This document shows, in pieces, positions 8,671-16,818 of a DNA stretch of 64,000 nt. Position numbers and translations under genes: made by a program. Within the stretch, counting starts at the first letter, position 1, and each line of letters starts with the position of its first letter. Source of the stretch: Mesorhizobium sp. B2-4-15 (GTDB lineage: Bacteria; Pseudomonadota; Alphaproteobacteria; Rhizobiales; Rhizobiaceae); the NCBI RefSeq assembly GCF_006658505.1, contig NZ_VFUZ01000003.1, positions 248,001 through 312,000 of the forward strand, written 5' to 3'. The notes under the pieces were generated by a model that saw only the letters and a program-made list of their open reading frames with translations, did no database searches and had not been told where the DNA came from.

Positions 8671-8794
8671 TCAGTAGTGAGTAGTGAATAGTGAGCCGAT
8701 TTGCGAGTCCCTGCCTGAGGGAAAGCGCCGGCCTTCAACCGCTCTATGCGTGCATGGCCAAACTGCCCACTACTGACTACTGACTACTCACTAT
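8671..8794. repeat. Inverted heptamer-repeat element between add and upp
   Basis: Left arm 8671-8695 is built of tandem 7-mers of the form TCAGTAG, TGAGTAG, TGAATAG. Right arm 8768-8794 holds the complementary heptamers (CTACTGA, CTACTGA, CTACTCA). The arms can pair over about 20 bp around a 73-nt centre. A related element is found at 47925-48021. Confidence 0.7.
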
Positions 8795-8799
8795 CGCGA

Positions 8800-9774
8800 T
8801 CACCGAACCTTCGCGTCCAGCCGGCCCAGCAGCATCGCCTTGGTCTTCCTGTCGACGAAGGCCGCTTCGATAGCGGTTCTGGTGACGGCCGCCAGCGTCT
8901 TTTCGCTCATTGAAAAATGCTCGGCGGCGATATCGTATTCGCGCTTCAGCGAGGTCCAGAAATAGGGCGGGTCATCGGAATTGAGCGTCACCTTGCAGCC
9001 GGCGGCCCGCAGGGCGGGAAACGGATGGTCGGCGAAACTGTCGAACACCTTGAGCGCGACGTTGGAACCGGGGCAGCATTCCAGCACGACGCCTTCGTCG
9101 GCGATGCGCCGGACAAGGTCCGGGTTCTCGATGGCGCGCACGCCGTGGCCGATGCGGGAGGGGCGGATATGGTCGAGTGCTGCCTGCACAGTCTCCCAGC
9201 CTGTCAGTTCGCCGGCATGGACTGTTATGCCGAGCCCGGCCTCGCGGGCGATCTCGAAAGCCCTGACATAGTCTTCCATGTCGCCCATGCGTTCATCACC
9301 CGCGACCCCAAAGCCGGTGACCAGCGGATGCCCGCAGCGCGCCGCGAAACGTGCTGCCCGCTCGATCGACTCGACACCGACATGGCGCACGCCGGTGACG
9401 ATCATGCGGCCCTCTATGCCGGTCTTGGCCTTGGCGCGCAGCATGCCTTCGCCGAGCGCGTCGGTATAGGCCTTGGGCGACAGCCCGGCTTTGGTCGCAT
9501 GGTCGGGCGAGGTGAATATCTCGGAATAGATCGCCCCATCGCGGGCGAGGCTGGTCAGATAGTGGTCGGCCAGCCGCGCATAGTCCTCCTCGGTCCGGAA
9601 CAGATCGGAGGAGAAGTCGTAAGCGGCGAGAAAGGAGGTGAAATCGTGCCAGACGAAGGAACCGTTCTGGATATAGGGCGAGGTATCCTTGCCGTATTTC
9701 TGCGCCTGGCGGATGACGAGTTCGGGCGCCGCTGCCCCTTCAATGTGGCAGTGCAGTTCCGCTTTCAAAGGCAT
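8800..9774 (-). CDS. add: Adenosine deaminase
   Basis: A 324-aa zinc enzyme that converts adenosine or deoxyadenosine to inosine or deoxyinosine, feeding the PNP at 4451. Metal ligands are in LHCHIEG (residues 7-13), in VHAGE near residue 192, and in the late NSDDPPYFW motif near residue 270. The GHGVRAIE stretch near 219 is also conserved. The length is typical of bacterial Add. It is transcribed toward upp, and the two salvage genes are probably one unit with a hairpin-bearing spacer. Adenine deaminase of the same superfamily is the alternative. Confidence 0.9.
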   Translation of the reverse strand: MPLKAELHCHIEGAAAPELVIRQAQKYGKDTSPYIQNGSFVWHDFTSFLAAYDFSSDLFRTEEDYARLADHYLTSLARDGAIYSEIFTSPDHATKAGLSPKAYTDALGEGMLRAKAKTGIEGRMIVTGVRHVGVESIERAARFAARCGHPLVTGFGVAGDERMGDMEDYVRAFEIAREAGLGITVHAGELTGWETVQAALDHIRPSRIGHGVRAIENPDLVRRIADEGVVLECCPGSNVALKVFDSFADHPFPALRAAGCKVTLNSDDPPYFWTSLKREYDIAAEHFSMSEKTLAAVTRTAIEAAFVDRKTKAMLLGRLDAKVR

Positions 9775-9908
9775 TCAAACATCCCGTCGGTCAGTCCAGG
9801 TCTTGAAAACCCACCACCTGGAAGCGCGGCTGAACACCGCGCCTTAAACAATAGCGCCCGCACCATCGATCGGCTATGGTCCCGCCGGTTTTATGACGGA
9901 TCAAAAAA

Positions 9909-10685
9909 ATGTCAGTTGAGAGAACCACGGCCGCGGGCGCCATGGAAACCTCCTATGGTTTCAAACGTATAGGGGAAGGCGAGAAGCAGTCCCTGGTCAA
10001 CGATGTTTTCCACAAGGTCGCCAACCGCTACGACCTGATGAACGACCTGATGTCGGGCGGCCTGCACCGGCTGTGGAAGGATGCCATGGTCACCTGGCTC
10101 AATCCGCCCAAGCGGCCGGGCTGGCGTGTGCTCGATGTCGCCGGCGGCACCGGCGACATCGCCTTCCGCATCGTCGCTGCCAGCCATGGCCATGCCCATG
10201 CCACCGTGCTCGACATCAACGGTTCGATGCTCGCCGTAGGCCGCGACCGGGCCGAGAAGAAAGGCCTGTCCGGCAACACCGATTTCGTCGAGGCCAATGC
10301 CGAGGAACTGCCCTTCGCGGATGCCACGTTCGACGCCTACACGATTGCTTTCGGCATCCGCAACGTGCCGCGCATCGATGTCGCCCTGAGCGAAGCGTTC
10401 CGCGTGCTGAAGCCCGGCGGCCGGTTCCTGTGCCTGGAATTTTCCGAGGTCGAGATGCCGCTGCTCGACAAGGCCTACGAAGCCTGGTCGTTCAACGCCA
10501 TTCCCAGGATCGGCAAGATGGTCACCGGCGACGGGGAGCCCTATTCCTATCTGGTCGAATCGATCGCGAAATTCCCCAACCAGCTCAACTTCGCGGCGAT
10601 GATTTCCCGCGCCGGCTTCGAGCGTGTTTCCTTCCGCAACTATTCCGGCGGCATAGCGGCCCTGCATTCGGGCTGGAAGCTTTGA
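9909..10685 (+). CDS. ubiE: Bifunctional demethylmenaquinone / 2-polyprenyl-6-methoxy-1,4-benzoquinol methyltransferase
   Basis: A 258-aa SAM-dependent C-methyltransferase of ubiquinone biosynthesis. Motif I is [11 protein letters not shown] near residue 76. The UbiE signatures are [17 protein letters not shown] near residue 41 and an NVPRIDVAL stretch near 154. The start ATG at 9909 follows an A-rich stretch. The gene is paired with ubiB 70 bp downstream, the usual ubiE-ubiB order in alphaproteobacteria. Divergent add lies upstream with a 134-bp promoter region. Confidence 0.96.
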   Translation: MSVERTTAAGAMETSYGFKRIGEGEKQSLVNDVFHKVANRYDLMNDLMSGGLHRLWKDAMVTWLNPPKRPGWRVLDVAGGTGDIAFRIVAASHGHAHATVLDINGSMLAVGRDRAEKKGLSGNTDFVEANAEELPFADATFDAYTIAFGIRNVPRIDVALSEAFRVLKPGGRFLCLEFSEVEMPLLDKAYEAWSFNAIPRIGKMVTGDGEPYSYLVESIAKFPNQLNFAAMISRAGFERVSFRNYSGGIAALHSGWKL

Positions 10686-10755
10686 GGCCGTCGCATATCT
10701 ACCCCGCTCGATGCGCTCTGTGCCGGTTCAACGGATCGGCGGGGCGAGCGCAGCC

Positions 10756-12330
10756 ATGACCACGGTCAGCGCAGGATTTCGGCTCATGCGGGCCGGCTGG
10801 GTGCTGGTACGCGAGGGTGTCGTCGCCGCCTTGCCCGGCGAGGAGTTGTCCGGCCTGCCGAAATTCGGCTGGCGGCTGGCGCGGCTGTTCACCCGTCGCC
10901 GCGCGCTCGCCTATGAGCGCAGCGACCGGCTGGCCAAGGCCGTGGTCCGGCTCGGCCCGTCCTATGTGAAGCTTGGCCAGTTCCTGGCGACACGGCCCGA
11001 CGTCGTCGGCAATGACATGGCGCTCGACCTTGCCATGCTGCAGGACAAGATGCACACCTTCCCGAGGTCCGAGGCGATCGCGGCCATCGAAGCGTCGCTC
11101 GGGCGCAAGGTGGCCGATCTCTACGCGCAATTCGGCGACCCGGTCGCCGCCGCTTCCATCGCCCAGGTCCACGCCGCCGAAACCCTCCACGAAGGTACCG
11201 CCAGCAAGGTGGCGGTGAAGGTGATCCGGCCGGGTGTGCGCCGCCGCTTTTTTCACGACTTGGAAAGCTATTTCCTCGCCGCCCGCCTGCAGGAAAGATA
11301 CATCCCTTCGTCACGCCGGCTGCGGCCGGTCGAGGTCACCGAGACGCTGGCGCAGACCACCAAGATCGAGATGGACCTGCGCCTCGAAGCCGCGGCACTC
11401 TCCGAACTTGGCGAAAACACCAGGGATGATCCCGGCTTTCGCGTACCCTATGTCGACTGGGAACGCACCGGCCGTGACGTGCTGACCATGGAATGGGTCG
11501 AAGGCGTCAAGATGAACAACATCGCCGGCCTCGAAGCCGCCGGCCATGACCTGAAGGCGATCGCCGCCAATCTCGTCCAGTCGTTCCTGCGTCACACGCT
11601 GCGCGACGGCTTCTTCCATGCCGACATGCATCCCGGCAACCTGTTCGTCGAAGCGAACGGCACCATCGTCGCCGTCGATCTCGGCATTGCCGGCAGGCTC
11701 GGCAAGAAGGAGCGCCGCTTCCTCGCCGAAATCCTCTACGGCTTCATCACGCGCGACTATCTGCGCGTCGCCGAGGTGCATTTCGAGGCCGGCTATGTGC
11801 CGCGCCAGCACAATGTCGCGGCCTTCGCGCAGGCGATCCGCGCCATCGGCGAGCCGATCCACGGCCAGCCGGCCGAGACCATTTCGATGGCCAAGCTTTT
11901 GACGCTGCTGTTCGAGGTGACCGAACTCTTCGACATGGCGACAAGACCGGAACTGATCCTGCTGCAGAAGACCATGGTTGTGGTCGAGGGCGTGGCGCGT
12001 ACGCTCGATCCGGTCTTCAACATGTGGAAGACGGCCGAGCCGGTGGTCAGCGGCTGGATCGCCGGCAACCTCGGCCCGCGTGGCATGATGCTCGATGCGC
12101 GGGATGGCGCCAAGGCGCTGCTGACGCTCGCCCGCCAGGCGCCGGAGCTTGCGGCGCGCACCGATCGGCTGTCGCGAGAGATAGACCTGATGGCCGAGCA
12201 CGGGCTGCGCTTCGACGAGACGACGGCGCGCGCCATCGGCAAGGCCGAAGCCCGGTACAGCCGTTCCGGCCGCGTCGCTCTGTGGGTGATCGCGTTGACA
12301 CTGGTCTATATCACCTGGAAGCTGGTCTGA
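10756..12330 (+). CDS. ubiB: UbiB/ABC1 atypical kinase for ubiquinone biosynthesis
   Basis: A 524-aa member of the ADCK/UbiB atypical kinase family needed for ubiquinone biosynthesis. The family KxGQ motif is in VKLGQFLATRPD near residue 72. An Ala-rich nucleotide loop reads AAASIAQVHAA near 130. Catalytic motifs are FFHADMHPGNLF near 285 and VDLGIAGRL (DFG-like) near 303. A C-terminal membrane segment lies at the last 20 residues. The frame is open to an ATG at 10711, but the ATG at 10756 gives the usual start a few residues before FRLMRAGWVLVREG, so I chose it. It was formerly called a 2-polyprenylphenol 6-hydroxylase. Confidence 0.93.
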   Translation: MTTVSAGFRLMRAGWVLVREGVVAALPGEELSGLPKFGWRLARLFTRRRALAYERSDRLAKAVVRLGPSYVKLGQFLATRPDVVGNDMALDLAMLQDKMHTFPRSEAIAAIEASLGRKVADLYAQFGDPVAAASIAQVHAAETLHEGTASKVAVKVIRPGVRRRFFHDLESYFLAARLQERYIPSSRRLRPVEVTETLAQTTKIEMDLRLEAAALSELGENTRDDPGFRVPYVDWERTGRDVLTMEWVEGVKMNNIAGLEAAGHDLKAIAANLVQSFLRHTLRDGFFHADMHPGNLFVEANGTIVAVDLGIAGRLGKKERRFLAEILYGFITRDYLRVAEVHFEAGYVPRQHNVAAFAQAIRAIGEPIHGQPAETISMAKLLTLLFEVTELFDMATRPELILLQKTMVVVEGVARTLDPVFNMWKTAEPVVSGWIAGNLGPRGMMLDARDGAKALLTLARQAPELAARTDRLSREIDLMAEHGLRFDETTARAIGKAEARYSRSGRVALWVIALTLVYITWKLV

Positions 12331-12337
12331 GTGCATG

Positions 12338-12386
12338 CAATGACAGCAATGCTGTCATTGAAGTCAACTGCCGACCAGACTATATT
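12338..12386 (+). promoter_or_regulatory. Promoter with overlapping palindromic operator for the toxin-antitoxin operon
   Basis: A perfect 11-bp inverted repeat with one central base, CAATGACAGCA-A-TGCTGTCATTG, occupies 12338-12360. Its right arm runs into TTGAAG (12358-12363), followed 17 bp later by TATATT (12381-12386), a good sigma-70 promoter. The position fits autorepression by the ribbon-helix-helix antitoxin. The palindrome lies 8 bp after the ubiB stop, so a terminator role is also possible, but it is not G+C-rich and has no T run. Confidence 0.65.
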
Positions 12387-12403
12387 GCGCGTGGAGTGCT
12401 CAT

Positions 12404-12613
12404 ATGGCCAGGATTACGGTGCGCAATCTGGATGACCATATCATGCAGCGCCTGCGCGAGCGCGGCGCCGCGCGTGGCGTTTCCATGGAACAGGAAGCAC
12501 GGGATGTACTGGCGGCATCCGTTGGGCTTCCGACCACCAAAGGCTTCGACCGCCAGGGCCTGACATTCAAGGACAAGATCAGAGTTCAACCGACAACTGG
12601 ATTGCGAAAATAA
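12404..12613 (+). CDS. FitA/VapB-like ribbon-helix-helix antitoxin, first copy
   Basis: A 69-aa protein. It begins ARITVRNLDDHIMQRLRERG and continues with SMEQEARDVLAA, the beta-strand plus two helices of FitA-type (Arc/MetJ) antitoxins. GGAG lies about 9 bp before the ATG. Its C-terminus is short and unlike that of the next gene, so it may not bind the toxin encoded downstream. It is the first gene of a three-gene unit; the second antitoxin starts 2 bp after its stop, with no ribosome binding site of its own, implying coupling. Confidence 0.75.
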   Translation: MARITVRNLDDHIMQRLRERGAARGVSMEQEARDVLAASVGLPTTKGFDRQGLTFKDKIRVQPTTGLRK

Positions 12614-12615
12614 TC

Positions 12616-12870
12616 ATGGGCGTCCTGACCATTCGCAATCTCGACGAAGAACTGAAGCAAAAGCTGCGCGAGCGAGCCGCCAGACATGGCGTGTCGATGG
12701 AGCAGGAGGCGAGACGCCTGTTGCTTCAGGAGGTGGCGCCGTCCAGCGAAAATGACGAGGATGTCGTTACGGCGAAGGAAATCCTTGAATTCGGCCGACG
12801 CTTACAAAGAGTGGATTTCGATCAGAAGAAAGTCGCTGATGATCTCTGGTCCTTCATAGAGGATGAATGA
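12616..12870 (+). CDS. FitA/VapB-like ribbon-helix-helix antitoxin, second copy
   Basis: An 84-aa protein. Its first 35 residues (VLTIRNLDEELKQKLRERAA, then RHGVSMEQEARRLL) closely match the preceding gene, showing tandem duplication. It has a longer acidic C-terminal tail ending DDLWSFIEDE, the kind of tail that wraps into a PIN toxin. The stop overlaps the toxin start by 4 bp (ATGA), so this copy is the probable cognate antitoxin. Confidence 0.82.
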   Translation: MGVLTIRNLDEELKQKLRERAARHGVSMEQEARRLLLQEVAPSSENDEDVVTAKEILEFGRRLQRVDFDQKKVADDLWSFIEDE

Positions 12871-13274
12871 CCGTGGTGGTCGACACCTCAGCGATTGTGG
12901 CCATCCTGAAGCAGGAACCTGAAGCGCCGGCAATCGCCGAACGCCTGGCCGGAAAACAGCTGATATTGATGAGCGCCGCGACTCTGATGGAATGCGGCAC
13001 GGTTATCGTCAGGCGCTACGGCGCCGCCGGTATGGCCGAGTTGACGGGTCTTCTCGCCAGACTGAAAGTCACGATCGTCGCGCTCTCGGCCGAACATGCG
13101 CAGGCTGGAATTGAGGCCTATGCACTCTACGGACGCGGCACTGGCCATCCGGCTAACCTCAACATGGGTGACTGCTTTGCTTATGCCTTGGCCAAGACCA
13201 GAAACATGCCGCTGCTTTTCAAGGGGGATGATTTCATCCATACCGACATCGAACCGGCACTGAAGCTGGCATGA
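12867..13274 (+). CDS. vapC: VapC/FitB-like PIN-domain toxin
   Basis: A 135-aa PIN-domain ribonuclease toxin. The acidic metal-binding residues are at VVDTSAI (Asp near residue 6), LMECGTV (Glu near 42) and NMGDCFAYALAK (Asp near 100), which is the expected set for an active enzyme. Such toxins cleave tRNA or rRNA and are inhibited by the partner antitoxin. The start ATG overlaps the antitoxin stop. The gene ends 25 bp before coaBC, so some read-through into coaBC is possible. Confidence 0.88.
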   Translation: MTVVVDTSAIVAILKQEPEAPAIAERLAGKQLILMSAATLMECGTVIVRRYGAAGMAELTGLLARLKVTIVALSAEHAQAGIEAYALYGRGTGHPANLNMGDCFAYALAKTRNMPLLFKGDDFIHTDIEPALKLA

Positions 13275-13299
13275 CACTGGACAAGAACTGGTCTCGGGC

Positions 13300-14532
13300 A
13301 TGATCCTTTCCGGCAAGCGCATCCTGCTCATCATTGGCGGCGGCATTGCAGCCTACAAGGCGCTGGACTTGATCCGGCGGCTGCGCGAGCGCGGTGCCGC
13401 GGTGCGGGTGGTGATGACGTCAGCCGCCCAGGAGTTCGTCACCACGCTGTCGGTCGGCGCACTTTCGGCGGATCATGTCTTCACCGAACTGTTCGACCGC
13501 AATGATGAACACGATGTCGGCCATATCAGGCTGTCGCGTGAAGCCGACCTGCTGGTGGTCGCTCCCGCCACCGCCGACCTGATGGCCAAGCTTGCCAATG
13601 GCCATGCCAACGATCTCGCATCCACCGTGCTGATCGCCACCGACAAACCGGTGCTGATGGCCCCGGCCATGAACCCGAGGATGTGGTCGCATCCGGCAAC
13701 CCGGCGCAACCGCGCCACACTGGCCAAGGACGGCGTTGCCTTTGTCGGCCCGGCGAAGGGCGAGATGGCTGAGAGCAACGAAGCGGGCGAAGGCCGCATG
13801 GCCGAACCGCTGGAGATCGTCGCCGCGATCGAGGCACTGGTCGATGCCGGCCCGAAACCGCTGGCTGGCAGGAAGATCATCGTCACTTCCGGCCCGACGC
13901 ACGAGCCGATCGACCCGGTGCGCTACATCGCCAACCGTTCGTCCGGCAAGCAGGGCCACGCCATCGCGGCGGCACTGGCAAGACTGGGCGCCGATGTGCG
14001 GCTGATCTCCGGCCCGGTCGGCATTGCCGATCCGGCCGGCGTGAAGACCATTCACGTCCAGCGCGCGCAAGAGATGCGCGACGCGGTGGAACAGCTTTTG
14101 CCTGCCGACGCCGCGGTCTTCGTCGCCGCTGTTGCCGACTGGCGCACCGAAAATTCGGCCGGCGAGAAGATCAAGAAGGTGGCGGGCGAAGGCCCGCCGA
14201 TGCTGCGCATGGTGGAGAACCCCGACATCCTTGCCGGGGTTGGCCACCACAAGCACCGGCCCGGCCTGGTCGTCGGCTTCGCCGCCGAGACGCAGGACCT
14301 CCTGCGCAATGCCGAGGCCAAGCTGAAGAAGAAAGGCGCCGATTTTATCGTCGCCAACGACGTCTCGCACCAAAGCGGCATCGGCCCTTCAGGCGTCATG
14401 GGCGGCGATCGCAACCGGGTCCGGATCGTCTCCAAGACCGGCGTCGATGAGTGGCCCGAGATGACCAAGGACGAGGTGGCGGCACGGCTCGCCGCCCTGA
14501 TCGCCGAACGCCTCACAACGATCGTCGTCTAA
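13300..14532 (+). CDS. coaBC: Bifunctional phosphopantothenoylcysteine decarboxylase / phosphopantothenate-cysteine ligase
   Basis: A 410-aa coenzyme A biosynthesis enzyme. The N-terminal flavoprotein domain (about 1-180) shows GGGIAAYKALDLIRRL, the active-site His in DVGHIRLS near residue 75, and APAMNPRMW near 123. The C-terminal ligase domain (about 188-400) starts IIVTSGPTHEPIDPVRYI and continues NRSSGKQG, with the VAAVADWR stretch near 275. The length and domain order match Dfp/CoaBC. The start ATG lies in a GGGCATGATCC context. Confidence 0.96.
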   Translation: MILSGKRILLIIGGGIAAYKALDLIRRLRERGAAVRVVMTSAAQEFVTTLSVGALSADHVFTELFDRNDEHDVGHIRLSREADLLVVAPATADLMAKLANGHANDLASTVLIATDKPVLMAPAMNPRMWSHPATRRNRATLAKDGVAFVGPAKGEMAESNEAGEGRMAEPLEIVAAIEALVDAGPKPLAGRKIIVTSGPTHEPIDPVRYIANRSSGKQGHAIAAALARLGADVRLISGPVGIADPAGVKTIHVQRAQEMRDAVEQLLPADAAVFVAAVADWRTENSAGEKIKKVAGEGPPMLRMVENPDILAGVGHHKHRPGLVVGFAAETQDLLRNAEAKLKKKGADFIVANDVSHQSGIGPSGVMGGDRNRVRIVSKTGVDEWPEMTKDEVAARLAALIAERLTTIVV

Positions 14533-14613
14533 CCAGGACGCGACGCACGCATTGCCTGCCGCTCGATGGTGGCCAGGCGATGCTTCGGCTTCTCCGGCGG
14601 AAAACTTTTACGT

Positions 14614-15195
14614 TCAGTTGGCCAAAAGCTCCGCGGTGCGGGTAAGCGCCCCGCCGAAGCCGTTGAGCGGAATGGAAAAGCTCACCTGCTGTCCCGTGTC
14701 GGACGCGAAAGCGTCGATCTTGAGCGTCGTGCCCGACTTGAGCAGCGGCGTGACACTGGCGTCGAACGCCACCGGGACCAGACAACCGACCACTTGGCAT
14801 GTATTGAACGGCAGGCTGCCATCGAGTTTCTGGTCGTCGACGGTCAATGTGACGCCCTTGGCGAGAGCGAGGCCAAATGGCAGGGCAAGGGTTCCGCTCG
14901 CGTCGTCGCCGCTCTTGCTCGACAGCTCGATCGCCAGCAGACGCTGGTTGCTCTGCTTGTTGAACTGCTGATGCGACAGGCTGCATACCTTGGCGGTGCC
15001 CGATATCTGGCAATTGACCGTCCAGTCGCCATGGGTTTCAGACAAGGCCGACGCGCCGCCAGGCAGTTGCGGCGCACTGGCGGCGGCATTTGCTGCCGGA
15101 GCTGCCTTGTCGCCCTTCGTTTGCGCCGCCATGGCCGGCAGACCAGCGATGCAGGCCGCACCCAGCATCGCCACAAGATAAGCGTACTTTCTCAT
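14614..15195 (-). CDS. Invasion-associated locus B (IalB) family secreted protein
   Basis: A 193-aa exported protein. The signal peptide spans roughly residues 1-23 (MRKYAYLVAMLGAACIAGLP, then AMAAQ) and is followed by an Ala/Pro-rich linker to about 45. The IalB-like domain (about 50-190) contains ETHGDWTVNC, a QFNKQSNQRLLAIEL stretch, and CQVVGCLVPV with a probable disulfide pair. IalB homologues are periplasmic proteins of mostly unknown function in Rhizobiales. The ATG at 15195 has a GGGAGGGG ribosome binding site. The frame stays open upstream through an autotransporter remnant. Confidence 0.85.
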   Translation of the reverse strand: MRKYAYLVAMLGAACIAGLPAMAAQTKGDKAAPAANAAASAPQLPGGASALSETHGDWTVNCQISGTAKVCSLSHQQFNKQSNQRLLAIELSSKSGDDASGTLALPFGLALAKGVTLTVDDQKLDGSLPFNTCQVVGCLVPVAFDASVTPLLKSGTTLKIDAFASDTGQQVSFSIPLNGFGGALTRTAELLAN

Positions 15196-15543
15196 CAAGA
15201 CCCCTCCCGCCCGGCCCCGTCTCGAGCCAGCCTGGAAACTGACCTTGAGAGACGCGCTGACTGCGTTCTGTTTCACCGTTTCGCCGAAGGCGCCGTTGTA
15301 TCTCACGGACAGGCCGACGCCATTGACGCCATTCAGTTCGAGGCCGGCGCCGGCCCGATAGAGCGGCGAATCGACCGCTTCCGTCAAGTGCAATGCGGGG
15401 TTGCCGGGCAGATTCTCCGCCGCGGCAAAGCGGCCTTCGATCTCCCATTCCTTGTTCGAGAACTCCACCCCGGCCATGGCATCGCCGGACAAACGTCCTA
15501 TATACAAGGGATGAATAGCATCTTTGGCAGGAATGAGCGGATG
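15196..15543 (-). pseudogene. C-terminal remnant of an autotransporter-like outer-membrane beta-barrel, in frame with ialB
   Basis: About 100 codons with no ATG plus ribosome binding site. They read GDAMAGVEFSNKEWEIEGRF and end GVGLSVRYNGAFGETVKQNA followed by VSASLKVSF. Alternating hydrophobic strands and a terminal Phe are hallmarks of the last strands of autotransporter barrels. The expected stop after KVSF is absent and the frame continues into the ialB leader and ATG. Upstream it is closed by a stop at 15546-15544. The family assignment is by pattern only. Confidence 0.45.
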
Positions 15544-15849
15544 TCAGTACGTCGACCATCGATGGTTTTTGCATCGGCGGTGCTGGCCGCAGCGGTGTTG
15601 GCCGGCATTGCCGTGCCTGCTTCCGCGCAAGCACTCAACCCCGCTGCCAACGGCAATGCGCTGATCCAGCAGAACGATCTGCAGATCTTGCAGAACCGGG
15701 TTCAGCGGGAGCAATTTCAGCAGCAGCAACAGCAGTATCGGGCCCAGGACCGCGTAATCGTCCAGCAGCCGCCGCCGGTCGTGCCGAAGGTCGGACCGAC
15801 CTGCCAGACGCAGATAATCGGCAACACAGCCGTGAGCACTTGCCGCTGA
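15541..15849 (+). CDS. Small exported Gln-rich protein
   Basis: A 102-aa protein with a signal peptide ending near ASAQA (residues 27-31). An Asn/Gln-rich middle follows (QQNDLQILQNRVQREQFQQQ near 40-59), likely a short helix, then a Pro-rich stretch and a C-terminal Cys pair in GPTCQTQIIGN and STCR. An upstream ATG at 15511 is possible. I chose 15541 because GGAATGAG precedes it at a suitable distance. It is divergent from ialB and the two probably share a promoter region. No function is known. Confidence 0.6.
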   Translation: MSVRRPSMVFASAVLAAAVLAGIAVPASAQALNPAANGNALIQQNDLQILQNRVQREQFQQQQQQYRAQDRVIVQQPPPVVPKVGPTCQTQIIGNTAVSTCR

Positions 15850-15977
15850 CAGGCCGGCATCTCCCTTTACTTAGCCGACTTACATGATAGGGGCGTTCTA
15901 GTGCCCCTGCGGCAGTTTGGGTTTTGCAAAGGCGCCGCATCACGCTATGGGGCACTGCACCGACTGGATTTTTACGA

Positions 15978-16454
15978 ATGGCAGCCACCAAGAAAAAGGC
16001 CGTGCGCAAGGCCAAGAAAGGCGAGAGAATCCGCCAGGTCGCCGCGGTCCCCTTTCGGCGGAACGCGCATGGCGATATCGAGGTGATGCTGGTCACGTCG
16101 AGAACGACGAGACGCTTCATCGTGCCCAAGGGTTGGCCGATGAAAGGCAAGAGCGGACGCAAGACAGCCACCATCGAAGCGCAGGAGGAAGCCGGCGTGC
16201 TCGGCAAGACGCTGAGAGAGCCGGCAGGCACCTATTCCTACTGGAAGCGGCTGGCCAGCCACTTTGTCCGGGTCGACGTCATCGTCTACCTGCTTGAAGT
16301 GACGGAAGAGCTTGCCCACTGGCAGGAAGCCAAGCGGCGGCAACGGGCATGGCTGGCGCCGGCCGACGCGGCGATGCTTATCGATGAACCGGATCTGTCG
16401 ACGCTGGTGAAGGCCTTGAAGCTTCCCGAGCCCGCGCCACTCGACCAGGTATAG
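15978..16454 (+). CDS. Nudix hydrolase, diphosphoinositol-polyphosphate-type
   Basis: A 158-aa protein with a Lys-rich N-terminus (MAATKKKAVRKAKKG). The Nudix box is at residues about 53-75: PKGWPMKG, then GRKTATIEAQEEAGV, with the catalytic EExG intact. The first Glu of the REUxEE core is kept in a relaxed form (IEAQEE). The PKGWPMKG lead-in is typical of DIPP-like and ApnA-like family members found widely in Rhizobiales. The substrate is unknown. An in-frame ATG at 15924 is less likely because the basic N-terminus at 15978 is the common family start. Confidence 0.85.
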   Translation: MAATKKKAVRKAKKGERIRQVAAVPFRRNAHGDIEVMLVTSRTTRRFIVPKGWPMKGKSGRKTATIEAQEEAGVLGKTLREPAGTYSYWKRLASHFVRVDVIVYLLEVTEELAHWQEAKRRQRAWLAPADAAMLIDEPDLSTLVKALKLPEPAPLDQV

Positions 16455-16818
16455 GCTTCACGCGCCAGTCGCGTCCTCCTCCGGAAACGGCCGCGCCGGT
16501 GTGCCGGCATAAGCCAAGCCAGCCTCGCGGCGGAGGCTCTGCCTAGGTCGTACGGTGCGACCCAGGCAAGAAGCCCGATAAGCCTCAAATACAAACTGAT
16601 TCAATTCGAAGCAGTTGCCTGACGTTGCGTAATATTCGGCCGCCGTCGCAAGAATCGCGGCCACAAACAGCGAAAGTATTTATTTGCTGTTAAGCCCGCC
16701 ATGATAACCGGATCGTTGTCGCCAGCCGAGCGATATGCGGGAAACAACATCGTCTCAACCGGTGGATGAAAAAGTCGGACAGGCGCTGACAGGATCATGG
16801 CAAGCCCATGAGGATTCG
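16455..16818. other. Intergenic region with strong hairpin upstream of the GGDEF-EAL gene
   Basis: A 364-bp region without a supported gene. It holds a hairpin at 16541-16567 (GCCTAGGTCG paired with CGACCCAGGC, one mismatch, 7-nt loop) preceded by a G+C-rich stretch. From about 16590 the sequence becomes A+T-rich and probably carries the promoter of the downstream gene. An alternative upstream start for that gene is at 16735. Confidence 0.5.

Noticed and set aside
8671..8794. Possible small CRISPR-like array
   Set aside because: Units are adjacent 7-mers without spacers and form an inverted repeat; no cas genes are present.
12338..12360. Rho-independent terminator of ubiB
   Set aside because: The perfect palindrome is A+T-rich, lacks a T run and overlaps a good -35 box, so an operator is a better explanation; a termination role was not excluded entirely.
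13290..13312. Copy of the GGGCATGATCC rhizobial repeat at the coaBC start
   Set aside because: Only an 11-bp match with no AACCGGTT partner; likely chance.
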